A stretch of DNA of 64,000 bases from an uncultured Eubacteriales bacterium (GTDB lineage: Bacteria > Bacillota > Clostridia > Christensenellales > Aristaeellaceae): assembly GCA_902793605.1 (NCBI GenBank), contig CADBEB010000001.1:248001-312000 (forward strand), given 5' to 3'. Under the pieces are notes generated by a model. It searched no databases and was not told where the DNA came from. It was given only the letters and a program-made list of their open reading frames with translations. Each line of letters opens with the position of its first letter. The first letter of the stretch is position 1. Made by a program: the position numbers and the translations under genes. Of the stretch, positions 27,478 to 36,028 are shown piece after piece.

Positions 27478-28914
27478 ATGTCAGATTTCACATTCAGCCG
27501 CCGACGGGACGGAAGCTACCGTGTTGAATCCTATGAAGGCTCCGAGAACATGGTTGTCATTCCTTCTGATTATGAAGGACGGCCTGTCACTTCCATCGCA
27601 GACAATGCTTTCTCATGGTCTTTTGTAAGGAAGGTCGTTATTCCCGATTCGGTCACTCAGATCGGTGAAGCCGCTTTCTCCTGGTGTGAATCGCTTGTCA
27701 GCGTTGAAATCCCTGAAACGGTCAGGATTATTGGTGAATGGGCTTTCATCGGGTGCTCCTCTCTCCGGTCGATCCATCTTCCGGACGGGCTGAAGAAGAT
27801 CAATTATTCCACTTTCCAGTCCTGTTCCTCCCTGGTTTCGGTCGAAATTCCCGATTCAGTCCGGACAATCGGCCCGGAGGTTTTTTCCGAATGCAGAAGC
27901 CTGACTCGAATCAAACTCTCTGAATCACTTACGTCGATCGGGGACAACGCGTTTGCCTCCTGTGATGCCCTGACCGAGATCAATTTACCCAACTCGCTCT
28001 CGGAACTGGGCAGTGAGGTCTTTTCCGGCTGCAGTTCCCTGGCGTCTTTTATCATTGCGCCGGATCATCCGGTCTTCTGCGAAAAGGACGGCGTCCTGAT
28101 CAATAAAAAAGAGAAGCGGCTCCTGTTTTATCCTTTTACTTTCAAAGACAAGGTCTACACCATTCCGGACGGGATTCAGTTTGTGGCTGAGGAGGCATTT
28201 GCCAACCGGATCAGTCTGGAAGAGATCATCATTCCCGATTCAGTCACGCAAATCGAACCGAAAGCATTCTACGGCTGTCGGGGCCTGAAAACCATGTTCC
28301 TTCCGTCTTCCGTCAGGCGTCTGGGGAGCAGCGCATTCCACAGCTGTTCTTCCCTCCGTGAGATCACCCTCTCCCCCAGCCTGATGGCGATCGAATACTC
28401 CGTCTTTTACGCCTGCAGTAATCTTGAATCCATCGTATTGCCGGATACGATCCGGATCATCTCTCCCTGCGCATTCAGCGGATGCGGTTCACTGAACGGG
28501 ATCCGTTTTCCGGATGGCTTGATCGATATCGGTGAATCAGCATTCGAAGGATGCCGTTCACTGGAGAGTGTGGAACTTCCGGAAGCCTTTGAGACGCTTG
28601 GCGCCCATGCATTCGGTTCCTGTACGATGCTGGATTCTGCTGTTCTCGGCAGCCGGATCAGGACGATCCCGCCGCAGGCCTTCTCCCGTTGTGAGAATCT
28701 GAACCATGTCGTTCTTCCGGAAGGCCTGGAGGAAATCCAGAGTGAAGCGTTTGAAAGCTGTGAGAACCTGCTCACGCTACAGTTGCCTGCCAGCATTACG
28801 GAGATCGATCCGGATGCGTTTTCCAACTGCCGTCATCTGATGCTTTTTGTTTATCCGGATTCCTACGGGGAAAACTACGCAAAGGACCGCGATATCCTGT
28901 TTTCTGAGATTTAA
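27478..28914 (+). CDS. BspA-type leucine-rich repeat protein (LRR_5)
   Basis: A 478-residue protein built from roughly 16-18 tandem LRR_5 repeats of about 23 residues, each with a pattern like SLxSVEIPDSVRxIGxxAFxxC. No signal peptide, membrane helix or sorting signal is visible; the N terminus MSDFTFSRRRDGSY is a typical leader strand of these repeats. BspA-like proteins are usually cell-surface binders, so a version without an export signal, co-transcribed with hprK and a sugar kinase, is odd. AGAGGA precedes the ATG at 27478. The operon ends at the terminator just downstream. Confidence 0.88.
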   Translation: MSDFTFSRRRDGSYRVESYEGSENMVVIPSDYEGRPVTSIADNAFSWSFVRKVVIPDSVTQIGEAAFSWCESLVSVEIPETVRIIGEWAFIGCSSLRSIHLPDGLKKINYSTFQSCSSLVSVEIPDSVRTIGPEVFSECRSLTRIKLSESLTSIGDNAFASCDALTEINLPNSLSELGSEVFSGCSSLASFIIAPDHPVFCEKDGVLINKKEKRLLFYPFTFKDKVYTIPDGIQFVAEEAFANRISLEEIIIPDSVTQIEPKAFYGCRGLKTMFLPSSVRRLGSSAFHSCSSLREITLSPSLMAIEYSVFYACSNLESIVLPDTIRIISPCAFSGCGSLNGIRFPDGLIDIGESAFEGCRSLESVELPEAFETLGAHAFGSCTMLDSAVLGSRIRTIPPQAFSRCENLNHVVLPEGLEEIQSEAFESCENLLTLQLPASITEIDPDAFSNCRHLMLFVYPDSYGENYAKDRDILFSEI

Positions 28915-28925
28915 CCTTTCTGTTG

Positions 28926-28962
28926 AAAAAAGGAGCTGCCAATGGCTGACAGCTCCTTTTTT
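28926..28962. terminator. Bidirectional terminator between LRR gene and SPFH gene
   Basis: AAAAAAGGAGCTG (28926-28938) pairs with CAGCTCCTTTTTT (28950-28962). Both convergent genes end close to it (28914 on plus, 28974 on minus), and T runs are available on both strands. Confidence 0.9.
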
Positions 28963-28973
28963 ATCGTTCCGTT

Positions 28974-30020
28974 TTACTGTTTCGCGCCGCACTCAGGGCA
29001 GAACTTCGTTCCTGCAGGAATCGGTTTGCCGCAGTTGGTGCAGAAGGTTTCCGTTGCCTGCTTGGCACCGCACTCGGGGCAGAATTTTGCTCCGGCACTG
29101 ATTTTTGCACCGCACGCGCTGCAGACACCGCCCGCCGCAGGAGCCGCAGGAGCGGATTGCTGGCCGGGATTCATGCTCTGAGCGAACATCTGGCCCATCG
29201 CTGCACCGGCACCCATCCCGACGCCCATACCGGCCATGCCGTTTCCGTTGTTGGCTGCATCACGCATAGCTTCCGCCGCCTGGTACTTGGCATACTGATC
29301 AAGATTTCCGAGCACGCCCATGGAGGTACGCTTGTCCATTGATTTCTCCACTTCTTCGGGAAGGGAGATGTTCTCGATCACAAAGCTGCACAGTGTCAGG
29401 CCCAGGGAGGCTATTTTCGGATTGATGGCGTTCGTCGCGTAGGTGGACAACTCTTCATAATTGGCGGCGAGATCCAATGCGGGGATCTTGCTCTCGGCGA
29501 TCGCATCACTCAGGCCGCTGACAATCGTCCGTTTGATCTGGCCTTCAACGCCGTCCACCGTGAACAGTTCGGCGGTGCCGAAAACTTCCTTCAGGAAAGC
29601 AACAGGATCGAAAACTTTGAAGCTGTAGATGCCGAACGCACGTAGGCGGATCATGCCGAACTCAGCATCGCGCATCATAACAGGGTTGCTGGTCCCCCAC
29701 TTCATGTCGAGGAACTGCTTGGTGTTCACAAAGTAAACATCCGATTTAAAGGGGCTGTTGAAACCGTATTTCCAGCTCTTCAGTGCTGTCAGGATGGGCA
29801 TATTGCTGGTCGACAGCTCGTAGCGGCCCGGCTGGAACACATCAGCGATTTCTCCCTCGTTGACAAAGATGGCAACCTGGCTCTCCCGAACGGTCAGCTG
29901 TGCGCCCATCATGATCTCTTTGCCGTTCATGTTGTACTTGTGGACCATCGTCTTGGAAGAACTGTCAGTCCATTCGATGACATCAATCAGTTGGCCCTTG
30001 ATCTTGTCGAGAATACCCAT
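28974..30020 (-). CDS. SPFH domain protein with C-terminal zinc ribbons
   Basis: YdjI/virion-core-like SPFH (band 7) protein. The 348 residues show an SPFH domain (about 20-240; YNMNGKEIMMGAQLTVRESQ, VEGQIKRTIVSGLSDAI), a glycine/methionine-rich linker (GMAGMGVGMGAGAAMGQMF) and two zinc-ribbon motifs with paired CxxC (CSACGAKI...CPECG and CTNCGKPI...CPECG). In other Bacillota such proteins act at the inner membrane, often near stress or phage-shock-like genes; the function is inferred only. It starts 30 bases after the receiver-like gene and is probably co-transcribed. Confidence 0.88.
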   Translation of the reverse strand: MGILDKIKGQLIDVIEWTDSSSKTMVHKYNMNGKEIMMGAQLTVRESQVAIFVNEGEIADVFQPGRYELSTSNMPILTALKSWKYGFNSPFKSDVYFVNTKQFLDMKWGTSNPVMMRDAEFGMIRLRAFGIYSFKVFDPVAFLKEVFGTAELFTVDGVEGQIKRTIVSGLSDAIAESKIPALDLAANYEELSTYATNAINPKIASLGLTLCSFVIENISLPEEVEKSMDKRTSMGVLGNLDQYAKYQAAEAMRDAANNGNGMAGMGVGMGAGAAMGQMFAQSMNPGQQSAPAAPAAGGVCSACGAKISAGAKFCPECGAKQATETFCTNCGKPIPAGTKFCPECGAKQ

Positions 30021-30050
30021 CTTTTTTCCCTCTCTTTTCTATTTTGTTTC

Positions 30051-30860
30051 TTATTCATCCGTATTGCAGCACAGAGAGTTCAGTGCAGGCAATACGCGGA
30101 TTTCGACAATGTGCAGCTCAACTCCGAAGAACTCTTTCATGTGTTCGATGCTCTCCGCTGTATAGTTTGTAAGCATGACCGTTAACGCCTCAAGCGTCAT
30201 TTCGGTCTCCACTCCGTGGAGCGGGCAAGCGAGAACAAGGATCCGTCCGTCCGAGTGGATCGTCGGGAGGATATGGATGCCGTTCTTGTCGCCTGCAAAG
30301 GAATTGCGCAGTGCGACCTCAAGCCGGTCCTTCCCGTAGTGCCAGCGTCCTTCCAGTTTGTCAAAAGGAGCCGATTGCGCAATCTCGATCAGCAGGCACG
30401 GACGGTCTGCATCCATGCGACTCCTCAGGAGGCGCATATAGCGGTGCAGATCTTCACTGGTCCGCACCTTCCCGTTCAGCAGTTTGCGGAAGAATTCATG
30501 CCGGCAGATCTGCAGGACGTCGCGGGTATTGAACCGTTCGTTGTAGAAATCGGCATGTAAACGGTTCAGCAGGATTTTCAGCTCACTCAGGTAGCGGAGA
30601 ACCTCATCTTCGCTTCTCCCCGCTTCAAAGATGGAAACGTCGGGGTAATTCTCCTGGAGATAAGCCAGGATCTTCTCTTCTTCATCATGGTCAACAGCGA
30701 TGCAGATACCGTCTGCATGGTGCTTGGCAAGACTGTCGACCGCTCCGTCATAGTCATGACGGATATGCGGCGGCTTAAAGCCGTGCAGCTCCCAGTTACT
30801 GATCTGGCCAAATGCGTTCAGGACATCTTCCTGATCGGAAACCAGCAGCAGTTTGTACAT
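30051..30860 (-). CDS. Unrecognised protein with an N-terminal receiver-like domain
   Basis: I do not recognise the full protein. The first 120 of its 269 residues resemble the receiver domain of YesN/AraC-type response regulators (YKLLLVSDQEDVLNAF, then ADGICIAVD at the phospho-acceptor position), with Asp residues near the expected places but not a clean pocket. The middle and C-terminal parts (LQICRHEFFRKLLNGKV, LLIEIAQSAPF) resemble the signalling linker of such regulators, but no helix-turn-helix follows. It has its own promoter and GGAGG, and precedes the SPFH gene, so the pair may form a stress-sensing unit. Confidence 0.6.
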   Translation of the reverse strand: MYKLLLVSDQEDVLNAFGQISNWELHGFKPPHIRHDYDGAVDSLAKHHADGICIAVDHDEEEKILAYLQENYPDVSIFEAGRSEDEVLRYLSELKILLNRLHADFYNERFNTRDVLQICRHEFFRKLLNGKVRTSEDLHRYMRLLRSRMDADRPCLLIEIAQSAPFDKLEGRWHYGKDRLEVALRNSFAGDKNGIHILPTIHSDGRILVLACPLHGVETEMTLEALTVMLTNYTAESIEHMKEFFGVELHIVEIRVLPALNSLCCNTDE

Positions 30861-30896
30861 TCAAGACCTCCGCAGTTCACTGAATCTGACTTGTGT

Positions 30897-30925
30897 ATTA
30901 TAGCTCACGCATTCCGATAATGCAA
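30897..30925 (-). promoter_or_regulatory. Promoter of the receiver-like and SPFH genes
   Basis: Minus-strand TTGCAT (30920-30925), 17-base spacer, TATAAT (30897-30902), placed between the end of ctpA and the start at 30860. Confidence 0.82.
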
Positions 30926-30931
30926 ACCCTT

Positions 30932-32227
30932 TTATTTTGCGGTGTTTTCCTGCAGTTTTTCCTTCGTGACCTCGACTGCTTTCTTCAGCTGAACGTCTTT
31001 TTCCGTGTCCGCAAACTCATACATGCCGTTATCGCCCTCGGGGAGTTCCACAATATATTCCGGTGTGATGCCCTCATTATGGACCGCCTGGCCGGAGGGT
31101 GTAAAATACTGGGCAATTGTCATCTGGAATCCCGCGCCTTTGTCACCGATCGGATAGACGCCCTGGATGATTCCCTTTCCGAAGCTCTTGACGCCTACGA
31201 CAGTTGCGTTTGCGCAATCGCGCAGGGCTCCGGTCAGAATCTCGGAGGAACTGGCGCTGTTTTCGTTGATCAGGACCGTCAGCTGGACATCTACCTTGCC
31301 GTTCTTTGTCGGGTAATCCTCATGGTGCTCCAGGCCATCCCGGTATTTGAGATAGCACAGTTCTCCCTCGTCCATGAACAGGTCCGCGATATCCTGTGCC
31401 TGGTCGACCCAGCCGCCCGGATTGTCTCGCAGGTCAATGATAATTGCCTTAGCCCCCTGGGAAACGAGCTGGTTCAGTGCCGTTTCGAATTCTGTGTCGC
31501 AGTTGCCTGCGAACTCGTACAGCGCGATATATCCGATCTCGCTGTCGATCATCTTGCTCTCGATCTGGTTGACATTGATCTCTTTCCGGGTGATCGTATA
31601 GGTGATCTCTTCTTCGTTCCGCAAAAATGTGACATCCACATCCGTTCCGGGAACGCCCCTCATGATGTCAACCGCTTCCTGCAGGTTGCTGGCTGTCACG
31701 AAAAGGTCATCACCGACCTTGTACAGGATATCCCCGCGCTGGACGCCGGCTTCCTGTGCCGGGCTTCCCTCAAAAACCCGGCTGATCGTGCAGATCTGCG
31801 TGGTCATATTGGAACTGATCAGGACGCCGATCCCGACGTAATTCCCCGTGTCATCCTTCCACATATCTTCGAATTCCTTTGGATTGTAATAGAAGGTATA
31901 GGGATCGCCCAGCCCAGCAAGTACGCCCCGTGCAGCGTATTCGATCATCTTATCCTGATCTGTTTCCTGGTAGAAAACCTGGTTTGCCATATCAAACAGA
32001 TCATAGACTTCAGAGAATTTAAGGTATTTCTCATATTCTTCCCGGCTGATGGTCACGGTATCTCCGGTATCCGCCTGTGGTGCGGCAGTAGGCTCGCCGC
32101 TTGTAATCACGGCTTCCGAAGAAGGCCTGTAGAGCGCTTCAATCGTCGATACGTTGATCATGGAGCATGAGCAGAGCATCATGGCGGTGATCATCAGGGC
32201 AACAGCCATCAAGATACGTTTTTTCAT
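30932..32227 (-). CDS. S41 family C-terminal processing peptidase (CtpA type), lipoprotein
   Basis: Secreted serine protease that recognises protein C termini with its PDZ domain. The 431 residues begin with a lipoprotein-like signal (LCSC, Cys21), then the S41 N-terminal helices, PDZ domain with GIGVLISS and GSPAQEAGVQRGDILYKV (about 130-215), and the protease core with DLRDNPGG, SASSSE (Ser326) and FGKG (Lys351), the Ser-Lys pair spaced 25 residues as in Tsp/CtpB. AAGGAGATG precedes the ATG. It starts 15 bases after the PucR-type regulator gene, which suggests shared transcription. Its substrates may be envelope proteins such as PBPs; that is inference. Confidence 0.93.
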   Translation of the reverse strand: MKKRILMAVALMITAMMLCSCSMINVSTIEALYRPSSEAVITSGEPTAAPQADTGDTVTISREEYEKYLKFSEVYDLFDMANQVFYQETDQDKMIEYAARGVLAGLGDPYTFYYNPKEFEDMWKDDTGNYVGIGVLISSNMTTQICTISRVFEGSPAQEAGVQRGDILYKVGDDLFVTASNLQEAVDIMRGVPGTDVDVTFLRNEEEITYTITRKEINVNQIESKMIDSEIGYIALYEFAGNCDTEFETALNQLVSQGAKAIIIDLRDNPGGWVDQAQDIADLFMDEGELCYLKYRDGLEHHEDYPTKNGKVDVQLTVLINENSASSSEILTGALRDCANATVVGVKSFGKGIIQGVYPIGDKGAGFQMTIAQYFTPSGQAVHNEGITPEYIVELPEGDNGMYEFADTEKDVQLKKAVEVTKEKLQENTAK

Positions 32228-32242
32228 TTTGACATCTCCTTG

Positions 32243-33211
32243 TCAGTCTGGATCCCTGGCTTTTTCGTTCATTTCGTAGATCAGCCGGAAAACGACTGCA
32301 TCGTGGAAATGCCGGAGATCGAGGCCTGTATCGCGCCTGATCTTGTCCAGTCGGTAATTGAGTGTATTGCGGTGAATAAACAGTTCCCTGCTTGCCGAAG
32401 TGATGCTGAGATCGTGCTCGAAGAAGACACGTACTGTCTCCAACATTTCGTCGCTGAATGCAGCTTCATCGAACTTTGTCCGATATTCATCCAGGATCTT
32501 TTTCCTGCCTTCCGGCGGAATCATATCGATGATCCGCTGCAACTTCTGTTCGCTGTATCGGAACAGGGAGCCGCACGCCTTTTTCCCTGTACCGCCGGTC
32601 AGAAGAGCTTCCCGGGCCTCCTTATAACTTCTGTGCAGCTCGGACAGGCTCTCTGCTTCTGTCCCGATCCCGGCCTGAAGATCGGTGAAGCCTTCGCTGG
32701 CCATCGTATCGATCACCGCTGCGGCATATTCCGCAATCTCTTCTTCACTGCGGAACTCCGTCTCCTTGACAAGCGCCAGCATATCGCTCCGTATCGGAAC
32801 AGGATGATCGTCTTCCTCCAATGGTGCGATGTCGGTAAAGATGCTCAACAGGTCCTGTTCTGCCGGATGTTTCAGCCGGAAGATAACGACCGTCCTCTTC
32901 TTTCGTTCATCGATCCTGTTTTTTCCGGCGATTGCGGCTATCCTGTTCCGGTCTGATGCGGTGATGATCTGGTACCAGCAGTCATGGGCGTATGATGAGC
33001 TTGCTGCTGTCCCGCTTTTCTGCTGCAGTGCTGCGATCAGGTCGTTTCCATCCACGCTGTCATCACAGCACAGGGCGTTCCCTCCGGCCATGATGTAAAG
33101 TTTTCCGTCCATTCTGCAGATAGCATCGGGAGAATGCTCGAAAAAAAAGCAGACTTCCTTCGGAATACTTTCCGAAGGGATCACTGAGATCATGACATTG
33201 CGCTTGTTCAT
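32243..33211 (-). CDS. PucR/CdaR-type transcriptional regulator
   Basis: DNA-binding regulator with a C-terminal PucR-type helix-turn-helix (ITSASRELFIHRNTLNYRLDKI, about residues 275-297), the signature of the CdaR/PucR family. The N-terminal two thirds (YHVFDGK-free in this case; it contains an unrecognised sensing region and a central GGDEF-like-derived CdaR segment around residues 130-240) do not show an obvious ligand. GGGAGGAG precedes the ATG. It lies just upstream of ctpA on the same strand and divergent to the CHAP-like gene. Confidence 0.8.
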   Translation of the reverse strand: MNKRNVMISVIPSESIPKEVCFFFEHSPDAICRMDGKLYIMAGGNALCCDDSVDGNDLIAALQQKSGTAASSSYAHDCWYQIITASDRNRIAAIAGKNRIDERKKRTVVIFRLKHPAEQDLLSIFTDIAPLEEDDHPVPIRSDMLALVKETEFRSEEEIAEYAAAVIDTMASEGFTDLQAGIGTEAESLSELHRSYKEAREALLTGGTGKKACGSLFRYSEQKLQRIIDMIPPEGRKKILDEYRTKFDEAAFSDEMLETVRVFFEHDLSITSASRELFIHRNTLNYRLDKIRRDTGLDLRHFHDAVVFRLIYEMNEKARDPD

Positions 33212-33237
33212 ACGGCTCCTCCCTGTAAAACTACATT

Positions 33238-33243
33238 ATTATA
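33238..33243 (-). promoter_or_regulatory. -10 box of the PucR-type regulator gene
   Basis: TATAAT on the minus strand, about 27 bases before the start codon. The -35 region (TTCAAT/TTTCAA near 33260-33266) is a poor match. Confidence 0.5.
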
Positions 33244-33290
33244 CCACATTCGCGGCATAATTGAAAATGGATTCTGTATGAATCCTTCCC

Positions 33291-33319
33291 TTGAAACATC
33301 GTTTGTTTCCCGCTATAAT
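33291..33319 (+). promoter_or_regulatory. Promoter of the CHAP-like gene
   Basis: TTGAAA (33291-33296), 17-base spacer, TATAAT (33314-33319); the start codon follows at 33351 behind GGGAGGG. Confidence 0.85.
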
Positions 33320-33350
33320 CGTTTTATTCCGGAATGAGGGAGGGTGGATT

Positions 33351-34055
33351 ATGAAACGATGCAGGCACATAATCCTGTTCTTCCTTTTCTTCTGCCTTGT
33401 TTTCCGTCCGGTATCCGTCCGTTCGGAATTTCTCTTTCAGGACAACCGCTTTCGCGGTGATTTTTCAACAAAAAATCTCGATGCCATTATCGATGAATAC
33501 GAGCTGTTTGACGGCTGGTACTGGACGACAGAAGCCGACATAACCCAGGACTTTCACGGACATCCCGAGTGTCCCGGCTGGACCTCCACGGCAGAAACGC
33601 ATTTCAAGCAGCCCTGGAAAAAGGGCTGGTACGGATGCCGCTGGCCGATCGATCACGTCCGCAAAGCGGCTCCGGATCGCGGCGGCTATGCCGAATGCTT
33701 CGCTTTTGCACAGTTTATCGGTTACCTGCTTTCCGGGGAGATCAATCCCCAGGGGAACTGGGATTTCTTCTATACTTTTGAGGCCGCAGGCGATCTCCGG
33801 GTCGGGGATATCATCCGAACCGAGTATAAAGTCAAAAACATACGGTACAACCACAGTGCGGTAGTCTATGCAATTGAGGGAGACGACGTACGGTTCATGC
33901 AGGTTTCCGGCGGTTCCAACAACAGGATTTCGATTGGAATGGGCTTTACCGACGGGCATTACCAGAATGTGACCTCCATCGATGAGATCCGGCAGTTCCG
34001 GGGAGTCAGGATCTCCCGTTATATTCCGGAAAAAAACGTGGATACCGAAGACTGA
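33351..34055 (+). CDS. Secreted CHAP/NlpC-like protein of unknown specificity
   Basis: A 234-residue protein with a signal peptide (KRCRHIILFFLFFCLVF). The central part has AECFAFAQFIGYLLSG with Cys116, a GDIIRTEY beta-turn and NHSAVVYAIEG with His168, the Cys-then-His layout of CHAP and NlpC/P60 papain-fold amidases or peptidases, so peptidoglycan cleavage is plausible but not proven. The last third (MQVSGGSNNRISI) does not resemble a known binding domain. I start at the ATG at 33351, supported by GGGAGGG; the open frame extends back to 33291 but covers the promoter. A bidirectional terminator follows. Confidence 0.65.
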   Translation: MKRCRHIILFFLFFCLVFRPVSVRSEFLFQDNRFRGDFSTKNLDAIIDEYELFDGWYWTTEADITQDFHGHPECPGWTSTAETHFKQPWKKGWYGCRWPIDHVRKAAPDRGGYAECFAFAQFIGYLLSGEINPQGNWDFFYTFEAAGDLRVGDIIRTEYKVKNIRYNHSAVVYAIEGDDVRFMQVSGGSNNRISIGMGFTDGHYQNVTSIDEIRQFRGVRISRYIPEKNVDTED

Positions 34056-34065
34056 ATGTATCGAA

Positions 34066-34097
34066 AAAAGGCAGGCCTGGTTACAGGCCTGCCTTTT
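34066..34097. terminator. Bidirectional terminator between CHAP-like gene and msmX
   Basis: AAAAGGCAGGCCTG (34066-34079) pairs perfectly with CAGGCCTGCCTTTT (34084-34097) around a four-base loop; convergent genes end at 34055 and 34111. Confidence 0.92.
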
Positions 34098-34110
34098 GGA
34101 TTGTCCCGGA

Positions 34111-35232
34111 TTATTTGCTCAGGATGGTCTTCTCAGTTTCCTTGTCGAAGAAGTGCAGATGGTTGGTGTCCAGCGCGATCTTGATCTTCTGGCCAGCCTT
34201 GCTGGCAGTACGGGGATCAACGCGGGCGATGATGTTCCCTTCCTTGCCGGTCGTGCTCAGGTACAGATAGGTTTCGGAACCCATCAGTTCTGTCACTTCG
34301 ACATCAACATCGATCGTGGCAGACGCATACTCAGCCAGCTTCTGCTCGTCATCATGGATGTTTTCCGGACGGATACCCATGATCACTTCCTTGCCGATGT
34401 AGCTCTCATCCACAAACTTCGCGATCTTCTTCTCCGGCACGACGATCTTGTTGTCGCCGAAGGTTGCCACGACATCCTGGCCTTCACGGTCAAGCTTCAC
34501 GTTGAAGAAGTTCATCTGAGGGCTGCCGATGAAGCCGGCGACGAACTCATTGGCCGGGTAATCATACAGGTTCTGGGGCGTATCCACCTGCTGCACAACG
34601 CCGTCCTTCATAACGACGATCCGGCTGGCCATGGTCATGGCTTCCGTCTGGTCGTGGGTAACGTAGATGAAGGTGGTCTGCAGTCTCTGATGCAGCTTGG
34701 TGATTTCGGTACGCATCGCAACACGGAGCTTGGCGTCCAGGTTGGACAGCGGTTCGTCGAACAGGAAGACCTTCGGCTCACGGACGATTGCACGGCCGAG
34801 GGCAACACGCTGGCGCTGACCGCCGGACAGGGCCTTGGGCTTACGGTTCAGCAGGTGAGCGATGTCCAGGATCTTGGCAGCCTCTTCCACGCGGCGCTTG
34901 ATCTCATCCTTGGGGGTCTTGCGCAGTTTCAGGCCGAATGCCATGTTGTCAAACACAGTCATATGGGGATACAGGGCGTAGTTCTGGAACACCATGGCGA
35001 TGTCGCGATCCTTGGGGGCCACGTCGTTCACCAGCTTATCGCCGATGTACAGTTCGCCGTCGGAAATCTCTTCCAGGCCGGCGACCATGCGCAGGGTGGT
35101 GGATTTACCGCAGCCGGAAGGTCCGACCAGAACGATAAATTCCTTGTCTTCGATGTCGAGCGTGAAGTCGCTGACGGCGGTCACGTTTCCGGAATAAACC
35201 TTGTAGATGTGCTGAAGGGATACACTTGCCAT
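34111..35232 (-). CDS. msmX: Sugar ABC transporter ATPase, MsmX/UgpC type
   Basis: Energises carbohydrate ABC importers; one such ATPase often serves many permeases in Bacillota. The 373 residues have Walker A GPSGCGKST (37-45), Q-loop VFQNYALYP, signature LSGGQRQR, Walker B FLFDEPLSNLD, the H-loop TH, and a C-terminal TOBE regulatory domain (EVIMGIRPENIHDD). It stands alone with its own TATAAT and terminator, no permease or binding protein nearby, which fits a shared multi-transporter ATPase. Confidence 0.96.
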   Translation of the reverse strand: MASVSLQHIYKVYSGNVTAVSDFTLDIEDKEFIVLVGPSGCGKSTTLRMVAGLEEISDGELYIGDKLVNDVAPKDRDIAMVFQNYALYPHMTVFDNMAFGLKLRKTPKDEIKRRVEEAAKILDIAHLLNRKPKALSGGQRQRVALGRAIVREPKVFLFDEPLSNLDAKLRVAMRTEITKLHQRLQTTFIYVTHDQTEAMTMASRIVVMKDGVVQQVDTPQNLYDYPANEFVAGFIGSPQMNFFNVKLDREGQDVVATFGDNKIVVPEKKIAKFVDESYIGKEVIMGIRPENIHDDEQKLAEYASATIDVDVEVTELMGSETYLYLSTTGKEGNIIARVDPRTASKAGQKIKIALDTNHLHFFDKETEKTILSK

Positions 35233-35282
35233 ATCTTCGTCCTCCTGTAAAATTCGGGAATCATTCTTCCCTGATATCCTGA

Positions 35283-35288
35283 ATTATA
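35283..35288 (-). promoter_or_regulatory. -10 box of msmX
   Basis: TATAAT on the minus strand about 50 bases before the start codon; the -35 region (TTCCTT in the terminator stem) is weak. Confidence 0.45.
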
Positions 35289-35301
35289 CCCGGGATCAGC
35301 A

Positions 35302-35340
35302 AAAAAAGGAATTGTCCGTTTGTACAACAATTCCTTTTTT
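35302..35340. terminator. Terminator after the coiled-coil gene
   Basis: AAAAAAGGAATTGT (35302-35315) pairs with ACAATTCCTTTTTT (35327-35340), 11-base loop. On the minus strand it ends the ten-gene operon that begins at 43695, just before the msmX promoter. Confidence 0.88.
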
Positions 35341-35365
35341 CCTTGTGCATTCTGTCGGTTCAGCT

Positions 35366-36004
35366 TTACCGGTGATTCCGGATCTCGTTTCTCTCCAGGC
35401 GGATGCTGTTGATCAGTTCGCTCAGCTTTCTGTCAGTCTCCGCCAGCAGGGAATCTATGTAATCCAGCGTGTTCTTGTGCAGTTCAGCCGTTTCCTGCCT
35501 CGCGCTCTCCCGGAGTTCCTCGCATTCAACGCGTGCCCTGCGGACAATGTTCTCCTCTTCGACCAGCTTGGCCGCTTTCTTTTCGGCGTCTTCAAGCATA
35601 CGCTTGACTTCAATCGATGCTGTCTCAACCCTTGCGGAAGCCTCCTGGTTGGCTTTTTCCATCAGGGCGTTCGCCTCGTACTGCGCCTGTTCCATCATTT
35701 GCCGGGATTTCTGCGTCGCGTCATTGACCATGCCCTGTGCCTGGGTCTGGGCACTCTCGAGTATTTCCTTCCGCTTCTGTTCCGTTTCCGTCCGGATCGT
35801 TTCTTCTTCCTGAACGATCTCCGCGGCCTTTTCAACCGTCTCCGGAAGATTGTCGCGAAGGAACTCCAGCTGGGCCTGCATCAGGTTGCGGTTGACGGTG
35901 CAGGTTTCACTGTTGATCAGGCTTCTTTTCGCATTCTTCAGTTCTTCAAACAGGATGTTGACCGCTTTCAGGCATTCGCCTGCGCTGTTGATATCCGTTG
36001 CCAT
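35366..36004 (-). CDS. Coiled-coil protein, DivIVA/ATPase-subunit-like
   Basis: A soluble protein of 212 residues, almost all predicted helix with heptad-like charge (EKAAEIVQEEETIRTETEQKRKEILESAQTQ and following). Such proteins are often labelled ATP-synthase-subunit-like or DivIVA-like because of the coiled coil alone; I see no membrane anchor and no catalytic motif, so I leave the function open. It is the last gene of the operon, 24 bases after coaD. Confidence 0.6.
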   Translation of the reverse strand: MATDINSAGECLKAVNILFEELKNAKRSLINSETCTVNRNLMQAQLEFLRDNLPETVEKAAEIVQEEETIRTETEQKRKEILESAQTQAQGMVNDATQKSRQMMEQAQYEANALMEKANQEASARVETASIEVKRMLEDAEKKAAKLVEEENIVRRARVECEELRESARQETAELHKNTLDYIDSLLAETDRKLSELINSIRLERNEIRNHR

Positions 36005-36028
36005 ATCGTTAACCCCTTTTCAAAAATC

